Source: UBA952 sp044361535
GTDB lineage: Bacteria > Bacteroidota > Bacteroidia > Flavobacteriales_D > Crocinitomicaceae
NCBI GenBank assembly: GCA_044361535.1
Contig: JBIKIQ010000001.1
Coordinates: forward strand, 372,001 to 436,000
Length of the DNA stretch: 64,000 nucleotides
Reading direction: 5' to 3'
Under the pieces are notes generated by a model that was given only the letters and a program-made list of their open reading frames with translations, was not told the DNA's origin and searched no databases. Below are positions 49,840 to 58,038 of the stretch, piece by piece (position 1 is the first letter of the stretch; each line of letters starts with the position of its first letter). The position numbers and the translations under genes are program-made.

Positions 49840-50991
49840 TTATCCATTCTTCCCTAAAACAAAATTCAAGTAATCCTCCTTATGAATCACCTCAAATGTT
49901 GTGTCTGAGTAATTGTTTTTCCATGCAGTTGGTATTTTAACCTTGCTCTTATTCCATTTGAATTCAAAAGCCGCTAAATCTGTCCCGGATTCTTCTACCA
50001 AATCAATTTCTTGTTGGTCATACGTACGCCAAAAATAGGTGTTTACCCTTCTTTTTAAATAAGCATTCACTTTCATTCGCTCCGACATGAGGTAATTTTC
50101 CCACAATTGCCCAATATCGTTTCGTAAACTGAGCGGATTGTAGTTTCGAATTAACGCATTCCGAATGCCGTTATCGTAGAAATACCATCGATTTGATTTG
50201 CTAATTTCTTTGCGTAAATTGCGGCTAAATCCTTTAACTGGATAGATGACAAACACTTTTGAAAGTAAGTCTAAGTAGGATTCAATTGTGTTGCGACTTA
50301 TTCCTTTTAAGTTTATTGAAAGCTCATCAATACTAACTTCATTACCAATTTGAAAAGCAATCAAACGCAATAAATCAATGATTTTATCTGCTTTTTTTAT
50401 TCCTTCGTACGCCAAAATATCCTTCAAAAGATAACTGCTTACTAATCCTTCTAAATAATCTTTTTTTTCTTCGATATCTGGCAAATGAATGAGCTCTGGG
50501 TAAGATCCATAGATTAACCGTTGTTCCAATCTCGAATCGGTTTCTATAATATTTTCGTAGGGCTGATATTCTAATTGGGCAAACGGAAAAAGTTGAATGA
50601 TATGTGATCTTCCTACAAGTGGTTCGCCTAATTTGTTGGTCAATTCAAACATAGATGATCCGGTTACAATCACGTGAACAGTAGGTATTTCATCCACGAG
50701 GAGTTTGAGTTTTGTTCCAATATCGGGAATGTTCTGAGCTTCATCAATGAATAGAAATTTTGCATTTCCAAGTAGAACCTTGAAATTCTCAACGGAGCGC
50801 ACAGCCATGCGGTCAATTGTAGTTTGATCTTCTCCGTTTAATAGTAATAATTCACTTGGGTTTAATTCAGAGATTACTTGTCGTAACAAATGACTTTTTC
50901 CTACACGCCTAGCCCCAAGTAATAGTAGGACTCTGCCCGGTTTTATCTGGGCTTTAACTTCATTGAAAATTGCTCTATTGATGATTTCCAT
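49840..50991 (-). CDS. AAA ATPase with DUF4143 nuclease-like domain (B)
   Basis: A 383-residue orphan ATPase related in architecture to the protein at 26374. Walker A is GARRVGKSH (residue ~26), Walker B is FLFIDEAQNIP, then VTGSSMFEL. A winged-helix segment (IDELSINLKGISRNTIESYLDLL) and the DUF4143 domain follow, with YFWRTYDQQEIDLV and AAFEFKWNKS keeping D...ExK nuclease-type residues. The two proteins are clearly different in sequence, so they are not a recent duplication. A 32-bp tandem repeat array starts about 40 bp upstream. It is convergent with cca. Confidence 0.88.
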   Translation of the reverse strand: MEIINRAIFNEVKAQIKPGRVLLLLGARRVGKSHLLRQVISELNPSELLLLNGEDQTTIDRMAVRSVENFKVLLGNAKFLFIDEAQNIPDIGTKLKLLVDEIPTVHVIVTGSSMFELTNKLGEPLVGRSHIIQLFPFAQLEYQPYENIIETDSRLEQRLIYGSYPELIHLPDIEEKKDYLEGLVSSYLLKDILAYEGIKKADKIIDLLRLIAFQIGNEVSIDELSINLKGISRNTIESYLDLLSKVFVIYPVKGFSRNLRKEISKSNRWYFYDNGIRNALIRNYNPLSLRNDIGQLWENYLMSERMKVNAYLKRRVNTYFWRTYDQQEIDLVEESGTDLAAFEFKWNKSKVKIPTAWKNNYSDTTFEVIHKEDYLNFVLGKNG

Positions 50992-51030
50992 ACCCTTTAT
51001 TCAAATAAAATCAAACTTTAATTGAACAAA

Positions 51031-51126
51031 TTTAGCTAAAAAACTTCAGTTAGTTGAATTAATTTAGCTAAAAAACTTCAATATAATCAATAAATTTAGC
51101 TAAAATACTTCAATAGAGTTTGCTTT
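51031..51126 (-). repeat. Tandem array, 3 x 32 bp, upstream of ATPase B
   Basis: TTTAGCTAAAAAACTTCA begins at 51031 and 51063 and TTTAGCTAAAATACTTCA at 51095: three units at an exact 32-bp period with an ~18-bp conserved core and a variable 14-bp remainder. A degenerate fourth unit (ACTTTAATTGAACAAA) precedes at about 51014. Each core contains the perfect palindrome TTTAGCTAAA. The gap from 50992 to 51452 holds only this array and the DUF1573 remnant. Confidence 0.85.
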
Positions 51127-51149
51127 GAGATCAAAATTAGCTTAAAAAA

Positions 51150-51443
51150 TTAGTCTTTCTTCGGAGTCATTTCAATCGGTTGAGCTTCAGGCAGAACCTT
51201 GCCTTTGATTGTCAAAACAACCGGATTAGAATCTTTGATTACAACGGTAAGTGTTTTGGTGAAACCAATCACACGTTTAGTATTGTATTTCGCCACGATT
51301 TTATCTTTTTTAACCGATTTGATACTATCAGCTGGGAAATAAAGAGTTGTACAACCACATGAATGCTTTACTATTCTTGTTTTTGTATAATCTTCACAAC
51401 AAGTTGATTCAATACTTGAAGAACAAAGGGAATTAAAATGGAG
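51150..51443 (-). pseudogene. Truncated DUF1573 gene remnant
   Basis: The minus strand has an open frame of 97 codons without ATG, GTG or TTG at its head, running from a TAA at 51444-51446 to a TAA at 51150-51152. It contains VKHSCGCTTLYFPADSI, VAKYNTKRVIGFTKTLTV and NPVVLTIKGKVLPE, the second half of a DUF1573 domain. Signal peptide and first half (the DFGxI...F.FxNTG region) are missing, and the upstream gene ends only ~10 bp away, so the 5' part was deleted or replaced. It may be transcribed with the ABM-domain gene but lacks a normal start. Confidence 0.75.
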
Positions 51444-51452
51444 TTATCTTAG

Positions 51453-51755
51453 TTAATATGTAAATCCGTCAAAATAGGTATCCAAACTCCATGCTTCTGG
51501 TTTTGCAGCGAACCATGGCTTCACGTTAGGCCAAACTTTTCCAAATAATTCAGAATCTCGGTAATTATTTAATGCCTCTTGATTTTCCCAATGACTGTAG
51601 GTGAAAATAATCGCTGGATTTATTTGATCTTGCATCAACTTCATTCCCCTGCAGCCGGTAAATATTGCAATTTCATTTTTTACACCATCAAAAAAACGTA
51701 GGAAATCAGTTACTTTTTCTGGTTTAAATTCCATTTTTACGATTCGTACTAGCAT
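51453..51755 (-). CDS. ABM-domain (antibiotic biosynthesis monooxygenase-like) protein
   Basis: A 100-residue ferredoxin-like dimeric alpha/beta-barrel protein. MLVRIVKMEFKPEKVTDFLRF, FTGCRGMKLMQDQINPAIIFTYSHWENQEAL and YRDSELFGKVWPNVKPWF follow the ABM pattern seen in YgiN/HmoA-like proteins. Members act as quinol monooxygenases, heme-degrading enzymes or have no known activity; the residues here do not decide between them. The heme-oxygenase role would fit the metal or cofactor importer 4 kb away, but that is speculation. Confidence 0.82.
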   Translation of the reverse strand: MLVRIVKMEFKPEKVTDFLRFFDGVKNEIAIFTGCRGMKLMQDQINPAIIFTYSHWENQEALNNYRDSELFGKVWPNVKPWFAAKPEAWSLDTYFDGFTY

Positions 51756-51849
51756 ACAGTTTTATTTGCGAAATTAACACTCCTTTAACAATCTAAAGTG
51801 TAAATTATCTTGAAAAAAATAAGATATTTGTCTGAACTAAAATAAAACC

Positions 51850-52512
51850 ATGAAAAAAATCCTACTTTTGTCGCTTGCAATTTTAAGTATTAACATCTCT
51901 CAAGCACAAAATAAAATGAATAATGAATTAGACTCTGTTTCCTACTTATTAGGTCAAGCAATTGGCGGTAACGTTTTGAAAGATATTCCAGAAGCAAATA
52001 AGGAACTAATTTTACAAGGGTTAAAAGATAAATTGTACGGCAATACTCCTGCTGTAGAAGATCCTACGAATCAGATGTTAGGAAATTATTTTCAGCAAAA
52101 AGCAGAAAGAGATGCCCAATCTGCGATGCAAGAAGGAATAAGTTTTTTAGAGGAAAATAAAAAAAATCCAAACGTAAAAGTTACCGCTTCAGGTTTGCAA
52201 TACGAAGTACTGAACGAAGGCAATGGATTAAAACCTACTGCAACATCAAAAGTAAAGGTTCATTATCATGGCACTACACCAAGTGGTGAGGTTTTTGATA
52301 GCTCTGTTAAACGTGGAGAACCTATTACATTTGGTTTGAATCAAGTAATTAAAGGTTGGACAGAAGGTTTACAATTAATGGCTGTAGGTTCAAAGTATCG
52401 TTTATTTATACCTCAAGAATTGGCTTATGGCGCCAATCCACAACCTGGAAGTGCGATTAAACCCTATATGCCACTTGTATTTGAAGTAGAATTATTAGGA
52501 ATTGAAAAGTAA
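51850..52512 (+). CDS. FKBP-type prolyl isomerase, FkpA/Mip-like
   Basis: A 220-residue exported peptidyl-prolyl isomerase. Signal peptide MKKILLLSLAILSINISQAQ; an N-terminal dimerisation domain (~25-105, NNELDSVSYLLGQAIGGNVL); and a C-terminal FKBP domain (~108-218) with VKVHYHGTTPSGEVFDSSVKR, VIKGWTEGLQLM, YRLFIPQELAYGA and PLVFEVELLGI. It is the classic FkpA/Mip form, so a periplasmic chaperone for outer-membrane or secreted proteins. First of three exported isomerase genes in a row; the next starts 6 bp after the stop. Confidence 0.94.
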   Translation: MKKILLLSLAILSINISQAQNKMNNELDSVSYLLGQAIGGNVLKDIPEANKELILQGLKDKLYGNTPAVEDPTNQMLGNYFQQKAERDAQSAMQEGISFLEENKKNPNVKVTASGLQYEVLNEGNGLKPTATSKVKVHYHGTTPSGEVFDSSVKRGEPITFGLNQVIKGWTEGLQLMAVGSKYRLFIPQELAYGANPQPGSAIKPYMPLVFEVELLGIEK

Positions 52513-52518
52513 GAATTT

Positions 52519-53613
52519 ATGAAAATCATTTACACTCTTTTATTGCTTGTTATCTCAGGTGTTGTATTTTCTCAAAACAAACTTGAAGATGGAATATACG
52601 TTGAGTTTTCAACGACTAAAGGGAAAATTGTTTGTGTATTAGAACATGTTAAAACACCAATGACCGTAGCCAATTTTGTTGGTTTGGTTGAAGGAAATTT
52701 CAGGGCTGGAGATTCAGTATTTAGCAAGCCCTTTTACAATGGGTTGAAGTTTCATAGAGTGATGAAAGATTTTATGATTCAAGGCGGTGATCCACTAGGA
52801 AATGGTTCGGGTGGTCCAGGTTATAAATTTCCGGATGAAATCGTTGCAGACTTAAAACATACTGGTCCAGGAATATTATCAATGGCTAATTCAGGTCCTG
52901 CAACTAACGGGAGTCAATTTTTTATTACCCATAAAGAAACACCTTGGTTGGATGGAAAACACACTGTTTTCGGACATGTGATTGAAGGTCAAGACGTTGT
53001 AAATGCTATTGTTCAGGACGACAAAATGGAATCTGTAAAAATCATTCGAATTGGCAAAGAGGCGAAAACATTTAAGGCAACAGAAACCTTTTCTCGTTAT
53101 TTCGCTAAATTTCAAGAAGAAGAGAAAAAGCGTAAAGAATTGTATGCCAAACTAGGAGCGATGTCTCAAGAAGAATATAAGAATTACATGTACGAGGAGG
53201 TTAAGTTAACTTATCCAAATGCTGTCTTAAGTCCTACAGGTTTAGTTTATGTTATTGAAAATGAAGGTGGTAGTAATAAGCCTAAAAAGGGAGATCAAAT
53301 AACTTTACATTACAATGGAACTTTAAGAATGGATGGTAAGAAGTTTGATTCGTCATACGATAGAAAACAGCCTATGCCATTTAAATATTTGGAACAACGA
53401 ATGATCCCAGGCTTTGAAGAAGGAGTTGGATTATTAGGGTCTGGTGCTAAGGCAAAGTTAATTATTCCTTATTATCAAGCCTATGGTGCTCAGGGTAGAC
53501 CAGGGACAATTCCTCCATACTCAGATTTAGTTTTTGACATTGAAATTTTATCTATAACAGTGGGTTCAAATGTTGAACCCCATGATCACAGTGATCCAAA
53601 TCATAAACATTAA
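52519..53613 (+). CDS. Cyclophilin-FKBP fusion prolyl isomerase
   Basis: A 364-residue exported protein with signal MKIIYTLLLLVISGVVFSQ. A cyclophilin domain (~26-180) has FHRVMKDFMIQGGDPLGNG, SMANSGPATNGSQFFIT and KHTVFGHVIEG. A charged helical linker (~185-225, QEEEKKRKELYAKL) leads to an FKBP domain (~235-345) with ITLHYNGTLRMDGKKFDSS and MIPGFEEGVGLLGSGAKAKLIIP. The C-terminus is His-rich, ending HDHSDPNHKH. Both isomerase families are thus joined in one chain; the tail may bind metal, as in SlyD. It lies 18 bp before the related triple fusion. Confidence 0.93.
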   Translation: MKIIYTLLLLVISGVVFSQNKLEDGIYVEFSTTKGKIVCVLEHVKTPMTVANFVGLVEGNFRAGDSVFSKPFYNGLKFHRVMKDFMIQGGDPLGNGSGGPGYKFPDEIVADLKHTGPGILSMANSGPATNGSQFFITHKETPWLDGKHTVFGHVIEGQDVVNAIVQDDKMESVKIIRIGKEAKTFKATETFSRYFAKFQEEEKKRKELYAKLGAMSQEEYKNYMYEEVKLTYPNAVLSPTGLVYVIENEGGSNKPKKGDQITLHYNGTLRMDGKKFDSSYDRKQPMPFKYLEQRMIPGFEEGVGLLGSGAKAKLIIPYYQAYGAQGRPGTIPPYSDLVFDIEILSITVGSNVEPHDHSDPNHKH

Positions 53614-53630
53614 TTAAAACTTCTCGAATT

Positions 53631-55076
53631 ATGAAAACAATAATTGCTTTATTTTTTGTGATAATCGGTTTGAACGGATATGCACAAATTGAAAAAGGTT
53701 CTAAAATCCAATTTAATAAAGAAACACACGATTATGGAATCATTAAATACAATGCTGACCCCTATTGTGTGTTTGAATTCAAAAACACAGGAAATGAAGC
53801 CCTTTTAATTACTGAAGCACGTGGTTCTTGTGGATGTACAGTACCTGAATGGCCAAAAGAACCGATAGCGCCTGGTGCTACAGGGATGTTAAAAGTTACC
53901 TACGACACTAAACGAGTTGGAAGCTTTCAGAAAAGTGTTACTATCACTTCCAATGCTGTGAATGATCCAGTGAAGGTTGTAAATATTAAAGGAGAGGTTT
54001 TGCCAGAGAATACGGCTGAGGTGGTTAATCCAAATATGAGTGCAGAGGGCATTTATGCGGAATTTAATACGTCTAAAGGAAAAATTATCTGTTTATTGGA
54101 ACATAAGAAAACACCGTTAACAGTAGCGAATTTTGTTGGCTTGGCAGAAGGAAATATAACAGTAAATGGAATTTCAAAAAATAAACCATTTTACGATGGA
54201 TTGAAATTTCACCGAGTTATTAAAGATTTTATGATACAAGGCGGTTGTCCATTAGGAAATGGTTCTGGAGACCCTGGTTATAAATTTGAAGATGAAATTG
54301 TTGAGGATTTAAGACATTCTGGGCCGGGAATACTCTCTATGGCGAATTCAGGACCGAATACAAACGGAAGTCAATTTTTTATTACACACAAGGAAACACC
54401 TTGGTTGGATGGAAAGCATACCGTTTTTGGCCATGTGGTTGAAGGACAAACAGTCGTAGATGCAATTGAACAAAATGATGTCATAAACAGCATTAAAATA
54501 ATTAGAGTTGGGGAGGATGCTAAAAATTGGTCTGCTCAGCGCACATTTGATGGAGTTAATGAGGCTAAATTAGCTGAAATAGCAAGATTAAAAATGGAAG
54601 AGGAGAAAAAGCGTAAAGAGTATATCTCTAATTTTTATGATCAAGTTAAAAAGAAAGAAAAGAAGGCGCGATTATCACCGTCTGGTCTAGTTTATGTAGT
54701 TAAGAAGAAAGGGAAGGATGTCACTAATTTAGGCGCAAAAAAAGGTTCAAAAGTGAGTTTACATTATACGGGTTCACTATTTAGTGATGGTACAAAATTC
54801 GATTCATCAAAAGATCGAAAAGAACCATTTATTTTCAATTATATTGAGACTCCGCTAATTCCTGGATTTACTGAAGGAATAGCATTAGTTGGTCCGAAAG
54901 GAAAGGTGAAATTGTATATTCCTTATTTCTTGGCTTATGGTGAGCGTTCTGCAGGAAAAATTCCGGCAAACTCTGATTTAGTTTTTGATCTAGAAATTTT
55001 GTCAATTGATGCACCACAACCGGGAGGAAATGATGGGCATGACCACGATCACAGCGATCCAAATCACAAACATTAA
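53631..55076 (+). CDS. DUF1573-cyclophilin-FKBP triple fusion
   Basis: A 481-residue exported protein with signal MKTIIALFFVIIGLNGYAQ. A DUF1573 domain (~25-125) has THDYGIIKYNADPYCVFEFK and GSCGCTVPEWPKEPIAPGA; then a cyclophilin (~137-300) with FHRVIKDFMIQGGCPLGNG and NTNGSQFFITHKETPWLDG; a Lys/Glu-rich coiled linker (~310-345); an FKBP (~352-465) with VSLHYTGSLFSDGTKFDSS and LIPGFTEGIALVGPKGKVK; and a His-rich tail ending HDHDHSDPNHKH. It arose from the same plan as the preceding fusion with DUF1573 added. DUF1573 may dock the enzyme to envelope partners; that is inference. Confidence 0.93.
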   Translation: MKTIIALFFVIIGLNGYAQIEKGSKIQFNKETHDYGIIKYNADPYCVFEFKNTGNEALLITEARGSCGCTVPEWPKEPIAPGATGMLKVTYDTKRVGSFQKSVTITSNAVNDPVKVVNIKGEVLPENTAEVVNPNMSAEGIYAEFNTSKGKIICLLEHKKTPLTVANFVGLAEGNITVNGISKNKPFYDGLKFHRVIKDFMIQGGCPLGNGSGDPGYKFEDEIVEDLRHSGPGILSMANSGPNTNGSQFFITHKETPWLDGKHTVFGHVVEGQTVVDAIEQNDVINSIKIIRVGEDAKNWSAQRTFDGVNEAKLAEIARLKMEEEKKRKEYISNFYDQVKKKEKKARLSPSGLVYVVKKKGKDVTNLGAKKGSKVSLHYTGSLFSDGTKFDSSKDRKEPFIFNYIETPLIPGFTEGIALVGPKGKVKLYIPYFLAYGERSAGKIPANSDLVFDLEILSIDAPQPGGNDGHDHDHSDPNHKH

Positions 55077-55115
55077 TTGCGATAATTAGGTGCAAAACGA
55101 AGATTTTAGTTTTTA

Positions 55116-55138
55116 ATAAGTTGGGTAATTCAACTTAT
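55116..55138. terminator. Hairpin between convergent isomerase and ABC genes
   Basis: ATAAGTTG-GGTAATT-CAACTTAT is a perfect 8-bp stem in the 70-bp convergent gap. T tracts on either side are weak, so function as a terminator is uncertain. Confidence 0.4.
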
Positions 55139-55146
55139 CTTGTCGG

Positions 55147-55851
55147 TTATATCTCAGTAAAATGGCTCAAAACCCATTCTTTATTGGGGTTTAATGAAAG
55201 TTCAATCATTCTTTTCTGATCAGACGCTACTAAAAATGACAATTTGTAATCTAAGCAAATCTCAATGTCATGCGAGGAAAGCAGAATGCATTTATTCAAT
55301 TCAGAACTTATTTGGATTAATTTTTCGAGAAGAATTCTCTTGTTTGAATAATCTAAAAAAGCCATAGGTTCGTCCAAAAGGATAACATCAGTTTCTTGAA
55401 CGAGTGCCTTTGCAACTTGAAGCAGCTGTTTTTCTCCGTCGCTTATTTCAGTGGTGAATTTATCTAGTAATTTTTCAATTCCTAAAAGAGCAAACGTTTG
55501 TTTAATAATTTCAAGATCTACTTTATTCATTCGACCAAGCGAACCAGTATGTGGAAATCTACCCAATGAAACAAATTCAAAAGCAGACATAAAATTAATT
55601 GAAGGAAAACGAGTCTCAATAAATGCAACCATTATTGATTTTTCCTTGAGGGATAATTTATCAATGTTTTTTTGATTGAGTAATATCTCACCCGATAGTA
55701 ACCGAATGTTACCGGCAAGTGTTTGCAAGAATGTCGTTTTTCCGCTTCCATTTTTACCAACAAGGCAATATACTTTTCCTCGTTCCAAAGTAAAGTTGGC
55801 CGTTAGAAGTGGATTAGAGTATCCAAAACTGCTATTTATTACCTCAATCAA
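55147..55851 (-). CDS. ABC transporter ATP-binding protein (BtuD/FecE type)
   Basis: A 234-residue ATPase powering the importer encoded just upstream. Walker A is GKNGSGKTT (residues 32-40), the signature is the variant ISDGEKQLLQVAKAL, Walker B is VILLDEPMAFLD, and the switch His lies in LLSSHDIE. The start is TTG, overlapping the permease stop as TTGA. Last gene of a three-gene minus-strand operon. Confidence 0.93.
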   Translation of the reverse strand: MIEVINSSFGYSNPLLTANFTLERGKVYCLVGKNGSGKTTFLQTLAGNIRLLSGEILLNQKNIDKLSLKEKSIMVAFIETRFPSINFMSAFEFVSLGRFPHTGSLGRMNKVDLEIIKQTFALLGIEKLLDKFTTEISDGEKQLLQVAKALVQETDVILLDEPMAFLDYSNKRILLEKLIQISSELNKCILLSSHDIEICLDYKLSFLVASDQKRMIELSLNPNKEWVLSHFTEI

Positions 55852-56846
55852 ACTAATTTCTTTATAAGCATATAAACCACAAACGGAGCACCTAGAATGG
55901 ATGTAAAAGCATTAATTGGAAATACCAACCATGGTTCTACTAGCTGAATAATACAATCGCAAAGCACTAAAAACATTCCGCCTATAAGCAGGTTGCCAAT
56001 TACTAAAATAAGGTGATTCTGTGTTTTGAAAAGGATTCTTGTTAAATTGGGAATCGCTAAGCCTATAAACGCAATTGGCCCACAAAAAGCTGTAATTACT
56101 CCCACTAAAATTGAGGTAATACCAATTATTAAAATCCGAACTTTTTGAATATTCACACCAAGATTTTTTGCCGATGATTCTCCTAAAACCAGTGCGTTAA
56201 GAGGCTTAATAACGAATAAAACCGATAAAAAGGCAACGAAAATCACTCCTGAAATCATAGGAAGTTGATCTAATGAGACTTGTTGTAAACTACCCATTGC
56301 CCAAAAGGTAAATTGTTTTAATTCTTCTGCCCCAGACATCGATTCAAGGACGGATATGATTGCACCAACAAAACTTGAAATCATTAATCCAATAAGAAGC
56401 AAAGAGACATGAGATTTCACAACGAATGAGGCCAATAAGATAATTAATCCAAAAAGCAAAGAACCCAAAATGCCTGCCGAAACGAGTCCAAAATCACTTG
56501 TGAAAAAAGGAATCCCGGTCATCAAGGTAAGAGCAACAACAAGAGAAGCGCCAGAATTAATTCCTAAAACATAAGGTCCGGCAAGAGGATTATTAAATAA
56601 TGTTTGCATTAACATGCCGCAAATAGCAAGTGAACTTCCAGCTAAGAGAGCCATTATCATTCTTGGAATCCTAAATTCACGAATTAAAATGTGAATCGTA
56701 TTGTTTTCATCATAAGAAAATAGGGAGGAAAATATGTCTGAAGTTGATATTGAAATTTGGCCGCAAAAAATGTGAAAGCACATTAGAAATAGAATTCCTA
56801 CAGCCAGAATTGAAAAATAGACTTTATGTAATTTCACCTTATTCAA
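55848..56846 (-). CDS. FecCD-family ABC transporter permease
   Basis: A 332-residue permease of the iron-siderophore/heme/cobalamin family with about ten hydrophobic helices. RIPRMIMALLAGSSLAICGMLMQTLFNNPLAGPYVLGINSGAS is the highly conserved N-terminal region (here given only by its markers RIPRM, LFNNPLA and LGINSGA); FCGPIAFIGLAIPNLTR is the coupling-helix region, and FPINAFTSILGAPF the C-terminal loop. It forms the homodimeric channel in the inner membrane. It overlaps the binding-protein gene by 8 bp and the ATPase gene by 4 bp. Confidence 0.94.
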   Translation of the reverse strand: MNKVKLHKVYFSILAVGILFLMCFHIFCGQISISTSDIFSSLFSYDENNTIHILIREFRIPRMIMALLAGSSLAICGMLMQTLFNNPLAGPYVLGINSGASLVVALTLMTGIPFFTSDFGLVSAGILGSLLFGLIILLASFVVKSHVSLLLIGLMISSFVGAIISVLESMSGAEELKQFTFWAMGSLQQVSLDQLPMISGVIFVAFLSVLFVIKPLNALVLGESSAKNLGVNIQKVRILIIGITSILVGVITAFCGPIAFIGLAIPNLTRILFKTQNHLILVIGNLLIGGMFLVLCDCIIQLVEPWLVFPINAFTSILGAPFVVYMLIKKLV

Positions 56847-57957
56847 TAGCTTTGTAAAAATGCATTGGATGTTTTAAATTTAATTCAGGATGTAAAATTT
56901 GAATCATATCGGATAAAAGCCAATCGGGATGAACCCCATTTAATTCCCAAAATTTATTCGGATTATTTGTGTAGCAAAAAACTTTTTTATTCTGAAATGC
57001 ACTGAAATAGTTCGCTTTTGAATTATTTAATTCCAATAGTTTATAAGTGGAAAATCCGGGATTAATCCAATAATCGGCATTTTTGGCGTCAGCAAATACT
57101 TTTTCAAGTGAATATTCAATACTTGCGGTTCCTTTCGTATTCTTGTAGATGTAATTGCTTTTCGCATCTGATAATAACTGTGCCCCATAGCTATTCCCTG
57201 CTGGACCGTACCAAAAATCCCCAATTTTACTTCCCATAAGTACACTTGGGGTTTTTGGAGATTTCTTGGCAAACTCGCATAAATTCAAATACGTTGCTTT
57301 TACATTGTTAAAGTGATTTTTGGCCTCTTTTTCTGTTCCTGTTAAGTAGCCAAATAATAAAATCCATTCTGCCTTACCAAGTGGATGTGTCTCTTTCCAA
57401 TCAAAATTGGGAATAGGGATAATATTCATTTTTTCAAATTCAGCTGCTTTCGTGAATTCGGATGAAAAGCCACTGTATACAATAACTTTGGGTTTTAAAA
57501 GGATTATTTTCTCAAAAGAAGTTGCTCCTTCATTTCCAAAGTCAATTATCGATCCTTCTTGAATTTTTTCTTGAATTGTTGCAGAGTGAAGGAGATTTTT
57601 TGAACAAGTTCCTTTGATTTTGGACACTTGATTTAATTGTTCAAGCATTCCAACATGCGTTGTTGAGAAAACTAAAAAACTCATATTTGTCTTTTCAATT
57701 CGAATATATTCTCGAGGAGTTTTATCTTCTTTTGTTTTTGGAATAAAATAACGATAGACCTTATTTTTTCGATCAGGGTGAGTAATATCTAATAAAACAC
57801 CAGATTGAATCTCCTTAATTTTAAGATAATTAGAAAAGGTGATTTCAGAATTTTTGGAAATCTCTGAATTCTTTACCTTATTTTCTTTGCATGAAATAAA
57901 TGAAAATAAACTAACAACAAGTATGAATAAATGAGATATAAAATTTCGTCTACACAT
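56839..57957 (-). CDS. ABC transporter substrate-binding lipoprotein (BtuF/FepB type)
   Basis: A 372-residue lipoprotein; the signal ends in SFISC (Cys 23). It is a class III periplasmic binding protein: FLVFSTTHVGMLEQLNQVSKIKG, EKIILLKPKVIVYSGF, PIPNFDWKETHPLGKAEWILLFGYL, the long linker helix, and GVHPDWLLSDMIQILHPEL at the end. Members carry iron-siderophores, heme or cobalamin; the substrate cannot be told here, and no TonB receptor adjoins. It leads the operon with the permease and ATPase. Confidence 0.9.
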   Translation of the reverse strand: MCRRNFISHLFILVVSLFSFISCKENKVKNSEISKNSEITFSNYLKIKEIQSGVLLDITHPDRKNKVYRYFIPKTKEDKTPREYIRIEKTNMSFLVFSTTHVGMLEQLNQVSKIKGTCSKNLLHSATIQEKIQEGSIIDFGNEGATSFEKIILLKPKVIVYSGFSSEFTKAAEFEKMNIIPIPNFDWKETHPLGKAEWILLFGYLTGTEKEAKNHFNNVKATYLNLCEFAKKSPKTPSVLMGSKIGDFWYGPAGNSYGAQLLSDAKSNYIYKNTKGTASIEYSLEKVFADAKNADYWINPGFSTYKLLELNNSKANYFSAFQNKKVFCYTNNPNKFWELNGVHPDWLLSDMIQILHPELNLKHPMHFYKAIE

Positions 57958-57990
57958 TTTGTTTTTCTTTATTTCACAATTGATTAAAAC

Positions 57991-58029
57991 AAAAAAAGCT
58001 GCCTGAAAAGAGACAGCTTTTCGTTTTTT
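57991..58029 (-). terminator. Rho-independent terminator of mdh
   Basis: On the minus strand AAAAGCTG-TCTCTTTTCAGG-CAGCTTTT forms a hairpin (with an inner CT/AG pair) ending in a run of seven T. It separates mdh from the ABC importer genes downstream. Confidence 0.85.
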
Positions 58030-58038
58030 TGAATACTA

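Noticed and set aside
51031..51126. Tandem array as a CRISPR
   Set aside because: Only three units with 14-bp variable parts; no cas genes, and the units are partly similar throughout.
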